A stretch of 64,000 nucleotides of DNA. It comes from Cloeon dipterum. Taxonomy: Eukaryota; Arthropoda; Insecta; Ephemeroptera; Baetidae. This document shows, piece by piece, positions 1 to 10,932 of this stretch (the stretch's first letter is position 1; each line of letters opens with the position of its first letter). The translations under genes were made by a program, and so were the position numbers. The notes beneath the pieces are model-generated. The model made no database searches. It was not told where the DNA came from and was given only the letters and a program-made list of their open reading frames with translations. The stretch is taken from contig NC_088787.1 in NCBI RefSeq assembly GCF_949628265.1, positions 18,714,501 through 18,778,500 of the forward strand. Reading direction: 5' to 3'.

Positions 1-1514
1 GGAAAGTTTAAGGAGGTCGTGAAAAGAAAGCTGGAAATCGAAAACATCGGTGACATAACGCTCAGCAAGTTGCAAGTAAATTTGATATTAAGTTTTGTGT
101 CAAAATATTCTTATTTTGTTTTTATCCCAGGACGATTTTGTCATCATTCACATGAAGCAAGATTACGACTCATTCTTGGAGCTAATTTTCAAAACCGAGT
201 TCTTGACCGTGATAAGCAAAATATTCAAAGAAAAGACTGGCCACGAACTGCCTCTCAGATTCATTAACAGGTAAATTATCAATAAGGTTCTCAATAGACA
301 CTTTTTTACTCTTCTTTAATCCAGTGCTGAGTTTAAGGTGAAGAAAGATGGCTGGGGTGGTGGTGGCATCCGACAAGTCAAATTTGAATTAGGTGTCGGA
401 GAAAAGGCTACCTTGAAGCCGTCTGGAAAAGTGCTCAGCATCAGTATTGGTCCGGGACTTCCAGAGAACACAAGTGCGTATAATTTTGAATTTTTTATAT
501 TTTCAGGAAGCAATTTTTAATACTATTTATAAGACTGATCAATTGATAAACAATATTATTATGTTTCCCAGCCTTTTTAAATTATATTTATATAAAAAAT
601 TGGCCATTTCAAATTTTTAATAAATGAGATTGTTCTTTAATATTTGAAAATAAATTTCAGAGCCAAAAACGATCAGCTCTGTGCGCCGAAAGAACAATAA
701 CAACAACAGGAACAACAGCAGGCCAAAAATGGGCACAAGGAAGCTGGAAGAAATCCAGAGCAGACCTTTGCCTGCGCCTGCTGGAGCCCCAGCTGTACCA
801 AAACAGTACGGCTCCCTGAGAAACGCGCCGCCTCCGCCAAGCGAGCCAGCACCTCCCAACCAACCAGTGGTCAGGCCCCCAATGGGCTCTTACGCTAAAA
901 TGGGTAAAAACTTTGCATCCAATTTGTTGGGCTTTTAGCTAATCAAAAATTTCTAGCCGGCACTGTCAAAGGAAACGATCCTTCTAAGAGGCCAACATTC
1001 CCCGCTCCCAGTCAAGGAGCTGGTTCCGCAAATGCTTTCAAACCTCCAGGGCCCCCAAGTTTCGTGAATCAGGGAGCCACTTTGAGAAAGACGTCGACAG
1101 AGAAAGCGCCCCAAAATCAGTCATTTATGAATACCCCAGACTCGGGAGTTTCAGGGTGAGTGCAGCTGGGACAACAATTTTGTTTCAGAACTGGAAATTT
1201 TATTTTCTTTCCAGGGCAAAACGCTCAAGTAAACCTGTTCCGGGAGGAGGGAAGCCAAGACCAGTGATGAAACCAAAGCCAGCTCTACCAAAATGCAAGG
1301 CGCTTTTTGACTACCAAGCTCAGGATTTAGACGAACTGGAGCTTAAAGAAGGCGATGTCATAGAAATTTTGAAAGAAGGTGAAATTCACAATTATAAATC
1401 TAACTTTTGTACTGATGATTTGATTTATAATGAACAGATCAAGGCGGATGGTGGTACGGGTCACTAAAGGGCAAGAAAGGATTGTTCCCCGCCAACTACG
1501 TGGAAAAGGTGTGA
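1..1514 (+). CDS. Unconventional class I myosin, long-tailed (Myo1e/1f type), C-terminal part
   Basis: Actin-based motor of the cell cortex and endocytic sites; only the last 348 residues are in the window and the motor domain lies upstream. Exons fitted at GT-AG sites: 1-75, 131-270, 325-473, 661-903, 957-1155, 1215-1378, 1438-1514; frame is kept throughout and the stop is TGA at 1512-1514. The first three exons encode the end of a membrane-binding TH1 domain (KLEIENIGDITLSKLQ, then DDFVIIHMKQDYDSFLELIF). Exons 4-6 give a basic, Pro/Gln/Asn-rich TH2 region. The last two exons give an SH3 domain starting ALFDYQAQDLDELELKEGD and ending GLFPANYVEKV, with the GGWWYGS ligand-binding tryptophans. 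The order TH1-TH2-SH3 is diagnostic of long-tailed myosin I. Whether it is the Myo1e or 1f orthologue is undefined, since arthropods usually have one such gene. Confidence 0.93.
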
Positions 1515-2391
1515 TTGGCAATGGAAATATTGCCAGAAATTTTGATGATTTTGTGTTGTGGAGAAAGCACTGAACAATTACAGGGTATTTTAATATCCTT
1601 ACTAGTGAGAACAGTTAAAACTTATCATTCCACCAAAATTTTCAACAAGTTTTGGACCGTCATTTGTTAAAGAATCCTGTGAAATTTCTACAAGGACTAG
1701 CTCAACTGAAAGAGGAAAATGTGTTATGCTTGATTTTGAGAAGGGAACTATTGAATTTTGATCAAATGGTGAATATATTGAATATGCCCAGGTTATTAAA
1801 CAAAGGACATCTTGGTTCCATAGCATTTAACCTTCAAAAAGTTAATTATTTATTGCTGCACCTCAAGTTTTTTTTTTTACTAATATTAAGTGAACCCTTT
1901 TTATTTTTTACACGTTACCACAAAGTTTCAATAAATGTATAAGATGTAAACTTATTGTAACACCCGTAACACCAAAGCTAAACTACTTATTGTGTCAGTC
2001 GTCCCATTTAGTGTTGAGCGTCACATTGTAATTATTCATAATAAAATTTTTTAATAAAAAAAGGTACGCTATTTATTGTTTTCCCATGTTTTTAAAGAGG
2101 AAAAACTGTATCTCTATTAAAGTTATAACATTATGTACTGTTAAATAAAATTAATTAAATGAAAGAACCATGAATGGATACGGTTGCTGTGCTACAAAGC
2201 CTATTAAGATTTTTCAAACTAGCAGCTGCGCTCCCGCTGAAAATCTGTCCCCCCTCTTCTCTCGTCGCGGGAAACCCTTTCAACTGAAAAACTTGTTCCG
2301 TTGGAGAAGGGAGAAGATCAGAGCGATTAACAAACACGCGAATGGTCAGAGTCTTTTAATCGAAGACTTGGACTGTTTTTTTATTTTTACG
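1515..2391 (+). terminator. Myosin-I 3'UTR with poly(A) signals and the following intergenic stretch
   Basis: AT-rich non-coding sequence follows the myosin stop. Two AATAAA hexamers at 2040-2045 and 2053-2058 are the best candidates for 3'-end formation. The stretch 2170-2391 is open in the frame of the next gene but shows no protein-like composition, so I treat it as 5'UTR or intergenic. Confidence 0.5.
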
Positions 2392-3656
2392 ATGGCCCCA
2401 GACGTAAAGAGCGACTCTTGGAAAAAGTCCACGGGCGGCCGAGGCAACGATATCGTGCCAAAAAGAAACACGAGGCGCAAACTGTCATCGATCTTCGACA
2501 AGGAGAAAAAGCCAAAAGGCGTGGAGAAGTCGCCCAGTGGGCCCTTGAGGGACATGCGGCAGTTCAGCATGGGCCGGCTGAAGATCCCGACCGTGAGGAC
2601 GTCGCCAACCAGAAGAGCCTTCCGGTCCGGCGCTGACAAACTCACCAAGACCTTTCAACAGATGAAAATCAGCGTAGATAACCTCCATCAGGTCCGTTAT
2701 TTACTGTTTTTAATATTTTTTTGTAATTAATAATTTTTTGTGCAGATGCTGAAGGGTCGGACGGCCAGAAGACACACACGCCTGGAAAACGTGGACACGC
2801 CATTTGCGACGCCCCAGACAAGAAGCAAGAAGCTGCTGGGACGGACGCCTACAAAATTGTACAGTCCTTTTGACATCGACACCACTCCCAACGGAGGACT
2901 CATCTCGCCAACCGTTTCAGACACACCCAAACGGTAAAATACCTAAATAATTATTATTGGGTTATTCTCTCTTGCAATATTAAGTGATTTTGAGAAACGT
3001 CACCACTATTTGACATTCCCTGAATTTTTAAATAAATTCCAAAGCAAGTACCTCACATATCATTGATATTCAGTATTGAGAAATGTTTCAACTAACTTAA
3101 AAAGGAGCATTGGTTATTTTTCAATATTGAAAGGCTTTAAATTATTTTATTATTGATATTGAATTCAACCTTAATAATTTAATATCAGTTTCATTTTTAA
3201 TTTTAACACGAAATTCTACTGTAAACCATGACATACAATACACCTATCATAAAAAATGTTTTAAACCTCGTAAAGCAAAAAACACTCAATTAATTCTAAG
3301 AAATTGTAACTATTAAAAGGATTTTACTTGCGATGGAGGCAAAAATTAAAAACCACACTCTCATACTGAAACAGCGGCTTTATAGTGCAAGAGTGTGCTA
3401 TTTAATTAATTTTTTCTCTCATCAAAGGTTTCAATAATAGCTATCCATCCTGAGTAAGTTAGTTGAGTTATTCATGTGAAAATTAACGGCAAAATTTTAA
3501 GTAATGTGTTGTTTGCTCCTTAGCGCAAGACCGTATTCGCACAAACTGTTTAATTTGGAGCAGCAGGAAAACCAAAGGCCAATGACGAGGAGCATGGTTC
3601 AAACGCAAGCAATGTTGACCATGCCGTCACCAGCCTGCAAACATTTACTTGATTAA
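2392..3656 (+). CDS. Unrecognised basic protein rich in Ser/Thr-Pro sites (206 aa)
   Basis: Three exons (2392-2691, 2746-2933, 3524-3656) join in frame to give about 206 residues ending ACKHLLD and TAA. The start at 2392 (acgATGg, MAPDVKSDSW) is preferred over the in-frame ATG at 2170, because the sequence before it is not protein-like and its context is better. The protein is strongly basic and low in hydrophobics, with no membrane segment or named domain that I recognise. It carries about nine S/T-P dipeptides, including TSPT, DTPF, ATPQ, RTPTK, YSPF, TTPN, ISPT and DTPK; RTPTK fits a full CDK consensus. The most conserved-looking block is around residues 110-150 (TPFATPQTRSKKLLGRTPTK). By inference it is a nuclear, CDK-phosphorylated factor, but the family is unknown to me. 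Confidence 0.7.
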
Positions 3657-4548
3657 CTTGTATGTAACGATGTTTATCAAAGGACGGGCAGCATAAATAT
3701 ACATCAAAGCCTCCAAGCCGCAGCTGCGTAATTCTGAACGAACAAATTTTTATTTTTAGTACCGAAATTGGTGATAAACTTTATCATAATCTGAATAAAA
3801 AAGATCCAAAGGAAAAGAAAATAGCCTAAAACATTTTGATTTGATTTGAAGTGCATTTGTGTCACATCTTAAAACGTCAAATTGAATGATTAAACGAAAT
3901 TGAAAATCATAAAATGTCCATGTGTTAATGTTAATACTTATATTGATGCATGTATACTTTAATTTACCAGAGGCATGTTCTACTAGTGACCGCCCGGAAA
4001 ATTATGTAAATTCTTGATGAAAGACAAAATTGATTATTTTATAGTTTTGAGTAGGTCTCATTACCAATATTTTATAAATATTTAAACACATATTTGTAAC
4101 TTGCCTGATCGCTGATGTAAAAAGACGCTTTGAATACCATGAAATACTCTACCTTACAATTATTAGAACAATCTTTACATATCATCCTGCCAGTGAACTA
4201 TTCTAGTATGCGCTAGTAGTTTTAAGTAAATATATTGTGAGCAACTTTTTTATAATTATGCATGGCAATAATAAAATCGAGTACTTTTAAACCTTTTATT
4301 TTCACTTATCATTTATTGGCACTTTTAAGTTGCAACCTTTCCAAGGTCCATCGATAACTAAAAATATATAAAACAATTTTTAGACTTTCAGGACATAATA
4401 ACTTTGTTAGGAGGCACAACCATCACGGCCCGTAATTTACAAGTATCAACAAATTTCCACATATCAGTCGCTATCAGACTTATCAATAAAATGTTGATCT
4501 ACGGTCGAAGCTGCTTTCAAGTCAGTTCAGTAGAAAAATTTTAAGCGC
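3657..4548. other. Intergenic, AT-rich; 3'UTRs of two convergent genes
   Basis: No coding potential seen. AATAAA-type hexamers after the plus-strand stop (for example near 3796) could end the upstream transcript. The left gene on plus and the C3orf33 homologue on minus converge here. Confidence 0.4.
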
Positions 4549-5463
4549 TTATCTGACTGCGACGACTCCCAGGGAGGACTGCTGTTGCTGTTTCCTGGCG
4601 GCCTTTGCCTGAGCAGCCAACAACCGAAGCCGAGAACATGCTTTGTTGGCCAGTTTGATGTAGAACGGAGCGTGGCCCCACCAAATTCCATTTCCGTTTC
4701 GCTCGGCACGCCGTTCCGACTTGACCAGACTCGCGTGCAGCTTTTTGTAGGCCTCGCTGGAGGTCAAAAGTTGGTCAGGAGGCTCCACTCTGGCAAATCC
4801 AAGCTCGACCAGACGAGACCCGACATCATTGCCCTGTGATAAATAAATTTAATTGAAGGGTTTGATGATTCGGATGATCGGGCTTACATTAAACGAAATC
4901 AGGGAGGAGGCTGTGTTTGAGTTGGTTGAGAGGACGGTGAAGGTGACGGGCTGCGACTCGAGGACGATTTGCAGCCAAGACAGGCCATTGGTGGTGGGTG
5001 AGACGCCGCAGAGGGACACCGGCAAGTAAGGCGGTTTGCCCTCTCTGCCCAAGGGCAGAGGCGGAGTGTGTGCGATTTGTATAACGGCGGCACCGTTGCG
5101 CAATTCTGCGCCCTTGACAATGCCATTCAGCGGTTGCTTCTGCTTGATGAAGTTTCGGGGAATCTGACTTGGCTTGGAGAATTTCTGGATCTGCAAATAT
5201 TTGTAGCGAAATTTGTGTTATTGACACAGCAGTTTTGTGTATGTATCTGTGTATTTTTTTTGGTAATCGACTTACAGGTCGCACTCTCCTGAAAGCCACA
5301 AATAGCCCCGCGAATCCAAGACCGTACAGTCCATACTGAGAATTTTGACGGTTATTTTTTGTTACGTCCTGCAAGAAATTACAATCACCTGCACTCCTTT
5401 GCTGTTCGTTTCGAGCGTGTCGGCGACTTTGTCGAGAAAATTATGGTTTCGTGACGAACCCAT
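4549..5463 (-). CDS. C3orf33 homologue (membrane-anchored, nuclease-fold-like protein)
   Basis: Exons on the minus strand: 5463-5389, 5335-5276, 5190-4888, 4833-4549, giving 240 aa ending SSLGVVAVR. The start (MGSSRNHNFLDKVADTLETN) is the first ATG of the frame. The second exon encodes a short hydrophobic segment (YGLYGLGFAGLFVAFRRVRP) that corresponds to the single membrane anchor of human C3orf33. It is followed by the family's conserved block (FSKPSQIPRNFIKQK, then GLSWLQIVLESQPVTF) and a basic C-terminal end with GNGIWWG. The molecular role of the family is poorly known; it resembles a staphylococcal-nuclease-like fold without clear catalytic residues. Two acceptors compete for exon 2: 5335, leaving a 53-nt intron (chosen), or 5368, which would leave an implausible 20-nt intron but also stays in frame. 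Confidence 0.8.
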
Positions 5464-5575
5464 GGTCGACGGTCGGAAACAAAATATGGGGCGTGGCTTA
5501 AAAGGGGGCGCCAGTGGACAAAGCGGGAATCTTGCAGCTAGTCATCACATGGAAAACCTATTATTCAGGAACTCT

Positions 5576-5925
5576 CACAGTTTCTGCCAGATTACACATC
5601 TCGCCAGTTCATCAGTTCTTATGAGAATCCCATATAAATCACTCTCATCAAGCCCAATATTACAGCACCCTACAATTCCATAGAAAAATGCATATTTAAA
5701 ATTTTTCTCCGGGGGGGGGGTGGCGAAATTTTAATCGGAATCGTGAAGTCAGAAGACTGCGTTTACAGTACCAATATTTATACATCCCATATTGACAGCA
5801 CTTTAAAATATGGAAAAGCTACAGTTTTCGCCGCCGAGTTACAGTTTTCGCCACCCCTACTTTAACATCGGGATTCTCATAAGAACAGGCGAGATGAGTA
5901 ACGCGGCAGAAACTGTAACTTTACC
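5576..5925. repeat. Imperfect inverted-repeat (foldback/MITE-like) element
   Basis: The arm at about 5576-5632 (cagtttctgccag ... tcttatgagaatccc) is the reverse complement of 5871-5919 (gggattctcataagaac ... ggcagaaactgt), with an extra 8-9 bases in the left arm. A second, nested inverted pair lies inside: gggggtggcgaaa at 5716-5728 against tttcgccacccct at 5847-5858. The phrase acagttttcgcc is also directly repeated at 5821 and 5841. The layout suggests a non-autonomous DNA element. A run of ten G at 5711-5720 could be a sequencing weak spot. Confidence 0.6.
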
Positions 5926-6725
5926 ATAATAAAGAAGCAAAATTCATTTGACTAGGCTAATAATCCAAGCCGAAAGATGAGGGTCACAAACAATTAATCG
6001 GTGTTTTTTCCAGTAGCCCATAAAGTAGTGGGTGTGAAACTGTGAAACATGACACAAATGCAAACATGGCGTGTATTAATAAATTTTGCATTAAAAAGGT
6101 ATAACATTACATAAAAATCCCCCAAAAAATGTAAATAATTAATTATTACTATTATGGAAATGGTGACGAAAAAGAGTAGGTTCATGCAGCAGGTGGACTG
6201 CAATTTATACATGTGCCTGCACTGCATCAATTTGATTAATGTCTTATTATAATCATCCCTTGAACTCTGCTCTCGCTCTCCAAGGCAAAAATCCTCGCAC
6301 GCGGCTTTCTAAGATAAATTTTGAATGAAGAGAAGAGAGAAGAGGTCCTAAGGCTGCGCATTAACCACTTTGAAAGGTCTGCGCACGCTTGCTCGGTATC
6401 AAGGGCTCGGACCTAAACAAGCACACCCAATGCGCAGTTGTTTACCTCGCCCACTTTTTGTTTACTTGTCGCGTTTCCGAAAACAAAATCCCAAAGTTTT
6501 CGAAAAACTCACCATAAAGTGGGATTTGACTAATCTGAAACTGAATTTAAGTTTTTCTTGCAGATGACTGAGGTAATTTTCAGACTTAATCTTCAATTTT
6601 GAAAGAGAAACCCCTGTCCTTACATTGCGTTTTGTCCATCAGGCCGACACCGGCGAGTTGCTTTTTTGCTTACCTAGCTCTCCCGACGGTGCCTTTGATC
6701 GATCGGACGCCCGGACAGCACTAAA
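5926..6725 (+). promoter_or_regulatory. Upstream region and probable 5'UTR of HDAC3
   Basis: Non-coding stretch between the divergent C3orf33 homologue and HDAC3. GC content rises after about 6620 toward the HDAC3 ATG, as expected for a promoter/5'UTR. The sequence ttttcttgcag at 6554-6564 is a plausible splice acceptor for a 5'UTR exon. No TATA box stands out. Confidence 0.35.
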
Positions 6726-9700
6726 ATGAAAATGGCTGACTCGCCGCTAGCACATTTGGAGCATTCGCCGCACTCGCGCAAGCGGGTCACCTACTTTTAC
6801 AGCCCTGAAGTGGGCAACTTCCACTACGGGCCCGGACACCCGATGAAGCCTCACAGAATGTCGGTGACCAACAGCCTGGTGCTCAACTATGGTCTGCACA
6901 AGAAGATGACCATGTACCGACCCTACAAGGCCAGCGTGCACGACATGTGTCGGTTCCACTCGGAGGACTACATCGATTTCTTACAGAAGGCGACGCCGAG
7001 CATGATGCAGAATACGAGCACCAAGTATATGAACAATTACAACGTGGGTGACGACTGTCCCATTTTCGACGGCCTCTTCGAGTTCTGCTCGCTCTACACG
7101 GGCGCCTCGTTGGACGGTGCCACTCGTTTGAACAACCGTACCTCGGACATTTGTATAAACTGGTCTGGAGGCTTGCACCACGCCAAGAAGTTTGAGGCGT
7201 CTGGCTTTTGTTATGTCAACGATATTGTGATCGCCATCCTCGAACTGCTTAAGTTTTACTCCCGTGTTCTCTACATAGATATTGATGTGCACCACGGGGA
7301 TGGGGTCCAGGAAGCTTTTTATCTCACGGACCGAGTGATGACTGTTTCTTTCCACAAGTACGGAAACGGATTTTTCCCTGCCACAGGAGACATGTACGAG
7401 ATTGGCTATGAGAACGGCCGATATTATTCTGTAAATGTTCCTCTCAGGTTAGCAAATTCATTATATCTCATGCTTTGTTCAAGCATTCAATCCAAATCAT
7501 GCAGCGGTGTTTTTTTGCACCACGCAATACACAGCTCTTTAAAATCTGAGATAACTTTCATTGGTTTAATTTTTTCCAATTTTCCAACTATTGCAAATAA
7601 TATAATTTAATAATCCACGCTACTGTGTTGTTAGTAAATTTGACTTTAATTTTACATAACATATTATTATATATGGGGAATTAAAAAATGATAACCTCAT
7701 CCCACAATGTTTTTACAAAAGAATGCGGGTTTTTGACAAATCCTAAGCTGTATTTTAGTTTGTAAAAAAACGTTTTTTTAATCCCTATAGCATTGGAAAA
7801 ACTGATTTGCGGCTTTTCGAAATTTTTGCTCAATTTTCCAAACTAATAGCATAGATTAAAATATTTAATGTTGTAGGGGCAAAGAATTAATCTTTAAAAC
7901 AATCCATTCTATTGCCTTTATTTATCAAATCACACAATTAATTGAATTTTTGAAAATTAAATATATTTGTTCTTATTTGACTTAAAATATTATCTTTTCT
8001 GGAGTCAAAATTGGATATAAACAGCAATATGTAGAGAAACTATAAATTGATTTCCCTTTTTTAATGTAAGTTCGGTGTATTAAGCAAAATTGCCGAACTC
8101 TGTGTTCTGTTTTGTTCCAAAATAAACATTATATTTTTTTAATTTTCATTCTAGGGAGGGGATAGACGACGCGAGCTACCTGCCCGTTTTCAAACCTGTA
8201 ATTCAGTCGGTGATGGAGTACTACAATCCGACCGCTATCGTCCTGCAATGTGGCGCAGATTCACTTGCGAATGACCGCCTGGGATGCTTTTCACTGACCA
8301 CCAAAGGCCATGGAGAGTGTGTCCGGTTTGTGCGCGACCTGAACGTCCCTTTGCTGACCTTGGGTGGGGGTGGATACACCTTGAGAAACGTGGCCAGGGC
8401 TTGGACTTACGAAACGTCCCTACTGTGCTACGAGCCTGTCATCGACGACATTCCGTACAGCGAGTACTTTGAGTACTTTGGACCTGATTTCACTCTGCAC
8501 CCGGAAATGGTGTCCCGCATCGACAACGCCAACCCAAAGGGCTACCTTGAATTGATCACCAAGCACGTTATTGATAACCTGAAGATGCTGCAAGGGGCAC
8601 CTTCTGTGCAGATGCAGGATGTGCCGCCTTCCTTTTTGGATCCTGAGAGAGATGGCATCGCTATGGATGCGATGGACCCTGATTCAAAGGTGAGGAAACG
8701 TTCATATTTTATATATTTTCAAATGTCTCAGAGTTCAAGTGCTAGGTGCAATAATAAAAAACGAATTCTTAAATAGACTTTGCATGTTAATTCAAATGTT
8801 GAAGCGCGAGTTAAATGTTTTTGTGTGAAATGAAGAGCCCTAATACTGGGGCTTCTAATTGTAGTAAAATTCCTCGCTTATGATTGTTACGTTTGATTTG
8901 AGACAGTAATTAGAACAAAAATAAGATGAATTACATTTTGTGGCAAAATGTTGCAAGAACAGTCAGTAGCTGTTGGTGTCAAATGATTGAAACAACTACT
9001 CAACTACTTAATCAACAAAATCAACAAGAGTTCGGGAAATCCTGTGTTTGAGTTTATTTGAATCGTATTTATTGTTGTGTTCAATTGTTTAGAATGAAAT
9101 TGGGGCTTAACTTTATTTAGGGTACATGAAATAATTGGAAAGGTAATTCGTCACTTATTTAGAAAAATTAATTAAAGTCAATTTAGTCAGAGTAAATTGG
9201 AATCAAATGTTCTGGAACTTGCGTGGGGTCAGAAAAGCGTCAGAAGTTGTGTAGTGTAATCTCTTGACTCCTTCGCAGCAATTTATAAAATTTCTGTCAA
9301 CCATATTTAAAAAAGAGTATATTTTACTAACAAAGTGATGCTTTGAGAAACTTTCTCTAGATGTCAGAGGATATCTTAGTTTCAAATGATCTTTATTATG
9401 GTTCTGCAGGGCTATTTTGCCCCATACATTGCCATATCCAGACAAATAAACTCAAATAGGAACATAATTTTATTGTTAAGAGAAGTGAGACATAAGCTCA
9501 ATATTTCTCGAGGAACAGTTCTTTTAAAAGTTATTTAAATGCACTTAAGTTTTCGTTCAGACACAGATTCGGCGGTAGATCATTCCACAGGCGGTAGCTT
9601 TGAACTTGAAAACAGTTTTCGGGCACTTCAACACTTACAAATGGGGCCAGCAGTTTCATTTGAAGCGCTCTTGTCCTGCCAAACAAGTTAATGACTTACA

Positions 9701-10413
9701 TTGTGGTTACTAGAGGGCTCATTATAAGTTGTACTGTTTTTGTACAGAATTTTAAGTGTATCTGCTTTAACAGTGCTAACACATCATGTATATTTCTCCT
9801 GTCTACTACATTTAATATTTGATATTTTTTAAAGAGAACGGAAAGTTTTTGTCTACGATTAACATTATAAACATAACGAATTACATTATTTTTGCAATAT
9901 TTGTAGCTTATTTAATTGACAAGGACTGATATTACAATACACAATATTACCACAGTCAAAAATAGGCAGGATTAAGCTCTTAACAAGTTGCACTCTTTCT
10001 TGGGTTACACTTCTAAATTTTTGTAAATTTTATAAGGTGTCATAAACTCTTTGAAAAATACGCGAAACTTATCTTAAGTTGGCTCAAATTATTATTAACA
10101 TATTGATACATTCCGTTTGTAATTAAATTCTTCTATTAATGATTTATGAAGTTTTAAATTAACCGATTCAATATAATTCCAGATGGACGAAGACAAAATC
10201 GTCGACGCTCCAAACGAGTTTTACGACGGTGACAGGGACAACGACAAGGACGAGGCTGGATCTCCGGTGGTGGCCAACCTGATGATCGCTGAGCCGTCGC
10301 CGTCGACAACCCCGACGCCGGCGCCCACCCCTCCGTCCTCACAGTTGCAGCCAGCAAATCCTGCGACGTCGTCAACCCCGACCCCTGCAAGTCAGCCGGC
10401 CGCCAGCACATAG
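6726..10413 (+). CDS. HDAC3: Histone deacetylase 3 (class I HDAC)
   Basis: Zn-dependent lysine deacetylase, catalytic subunit of the NCoR/SMRT corepressor complex. Exons 6726-7447, 8155-8689 and 10183-10413 join in frame to 495 aa. The class I core is complete: [20 protein letters not shown] near the N-terminus, [19 protein letters not shown] with the His pair at about 151-152, DIDVHHGDG with Zn ligands at about D187 and H189, [12 protein letters not shown], and the GGGGYTLRN tyrosine loop. The tail signature [16 protein letters not shown], together with LHPE and [10 protein letters not shown], identifies HDAC3 rather than HDAC1/2. Two departures from the vertebrate protein: an N-terminal extension of about 18 residues (a second ATG lies two codons in) and a Thr/Pro/Ser/Ala-rich C-terminal tail of about 55 residues after the EFYDGD block. 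Confidence 0.96.
9540..10025 (-). mobile_element. Decayed non-LTR retrotransposon (LINE) fragment in HDAC3 intron 2
   Basis: On the minus strand, 10020-9900 translates to a reverse-transcriptase C-terminal block ([20 protein letters not shown]), and 9665-9540 to another ([19 protein letters not shown]). The terminal RLWNxLP motif is typical of jockey/CR1-like elements. The frame between the two blocks is broken by stops and shifts, so this is a dead 3' fragment. The boundaries are approximate; the rest of intron 2 (8690-10182) shows nothing else I can name. Confidence 0.75.
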
Positions 10414-10932
10414 CAGGCTCTGATGGCGAGGCAAAGCAGCCTGCAGCCAGTGGTTCTCTTGCACCGCACCTCTGATGGTTGAAAAGGACTGTTCTCAAAC
10501 AAGCAGCGCGTGTGGTTCTCAGTGGAGAGATTCGCTCAGTCTCATTTGAGGATCGCTCCAGTATTTTGCCGAAGAAATTAACTAGCTATTTTTATGTGCA
10601 TATTTTTGTGTAAATCGATGGACTCATTTACTCTATTTTAATTATATTTCTCTGGCGTTGAAGCCTAGACATTCGGATTATGTCTCACTCACTCACAAAC
10701 ACACGCATACACTCTTTCTCTCTCACACAGACACACACAGTGCAATATTTGGACTGACGGAATAATAATGCTATCTATCTACTATACTCAATTATACATT
10801 TCATGATGCATTTTAAGGAGAAATTCATAATTCACTAACTTTTAATTTTATTTTAATATAAAATTAGGTGTAATTAAAATTTGTGATATATCGCTAACTT
10901 AACAAGGATTATTTTCAAATACCTTGAATAAA
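10414..10932 (+). terminator. HDAC3 3'UTR with poly(A) signal
   Basis: Non-coding sequence after the TAG at 10411-10413, including a CA/TC-rich low-complexity patch at about 10680-10740. An AATAAA at 10927-10932 is the first good poly(A) signal. Confidence 0.55.

Noticed and set aside
5369-5388. A 20-nt intron in the C3orf33 homologue
   Set aside because: Too short to be spliced by known machinery; a 53-nt intron with an in-frame alternative acceptor explains the reading frame.
5711-5720. G10 run as a G-quadruplex
   Set aside because: A single G tract without partner tracts; it may also be a sequencing length error.
9203-9445. 80-codon minus-strand ORF in HDAC3 intron 2
   Set aside because: Downstream of the LINE fragment, no recognisable motif; at most its 3' untranslated part.
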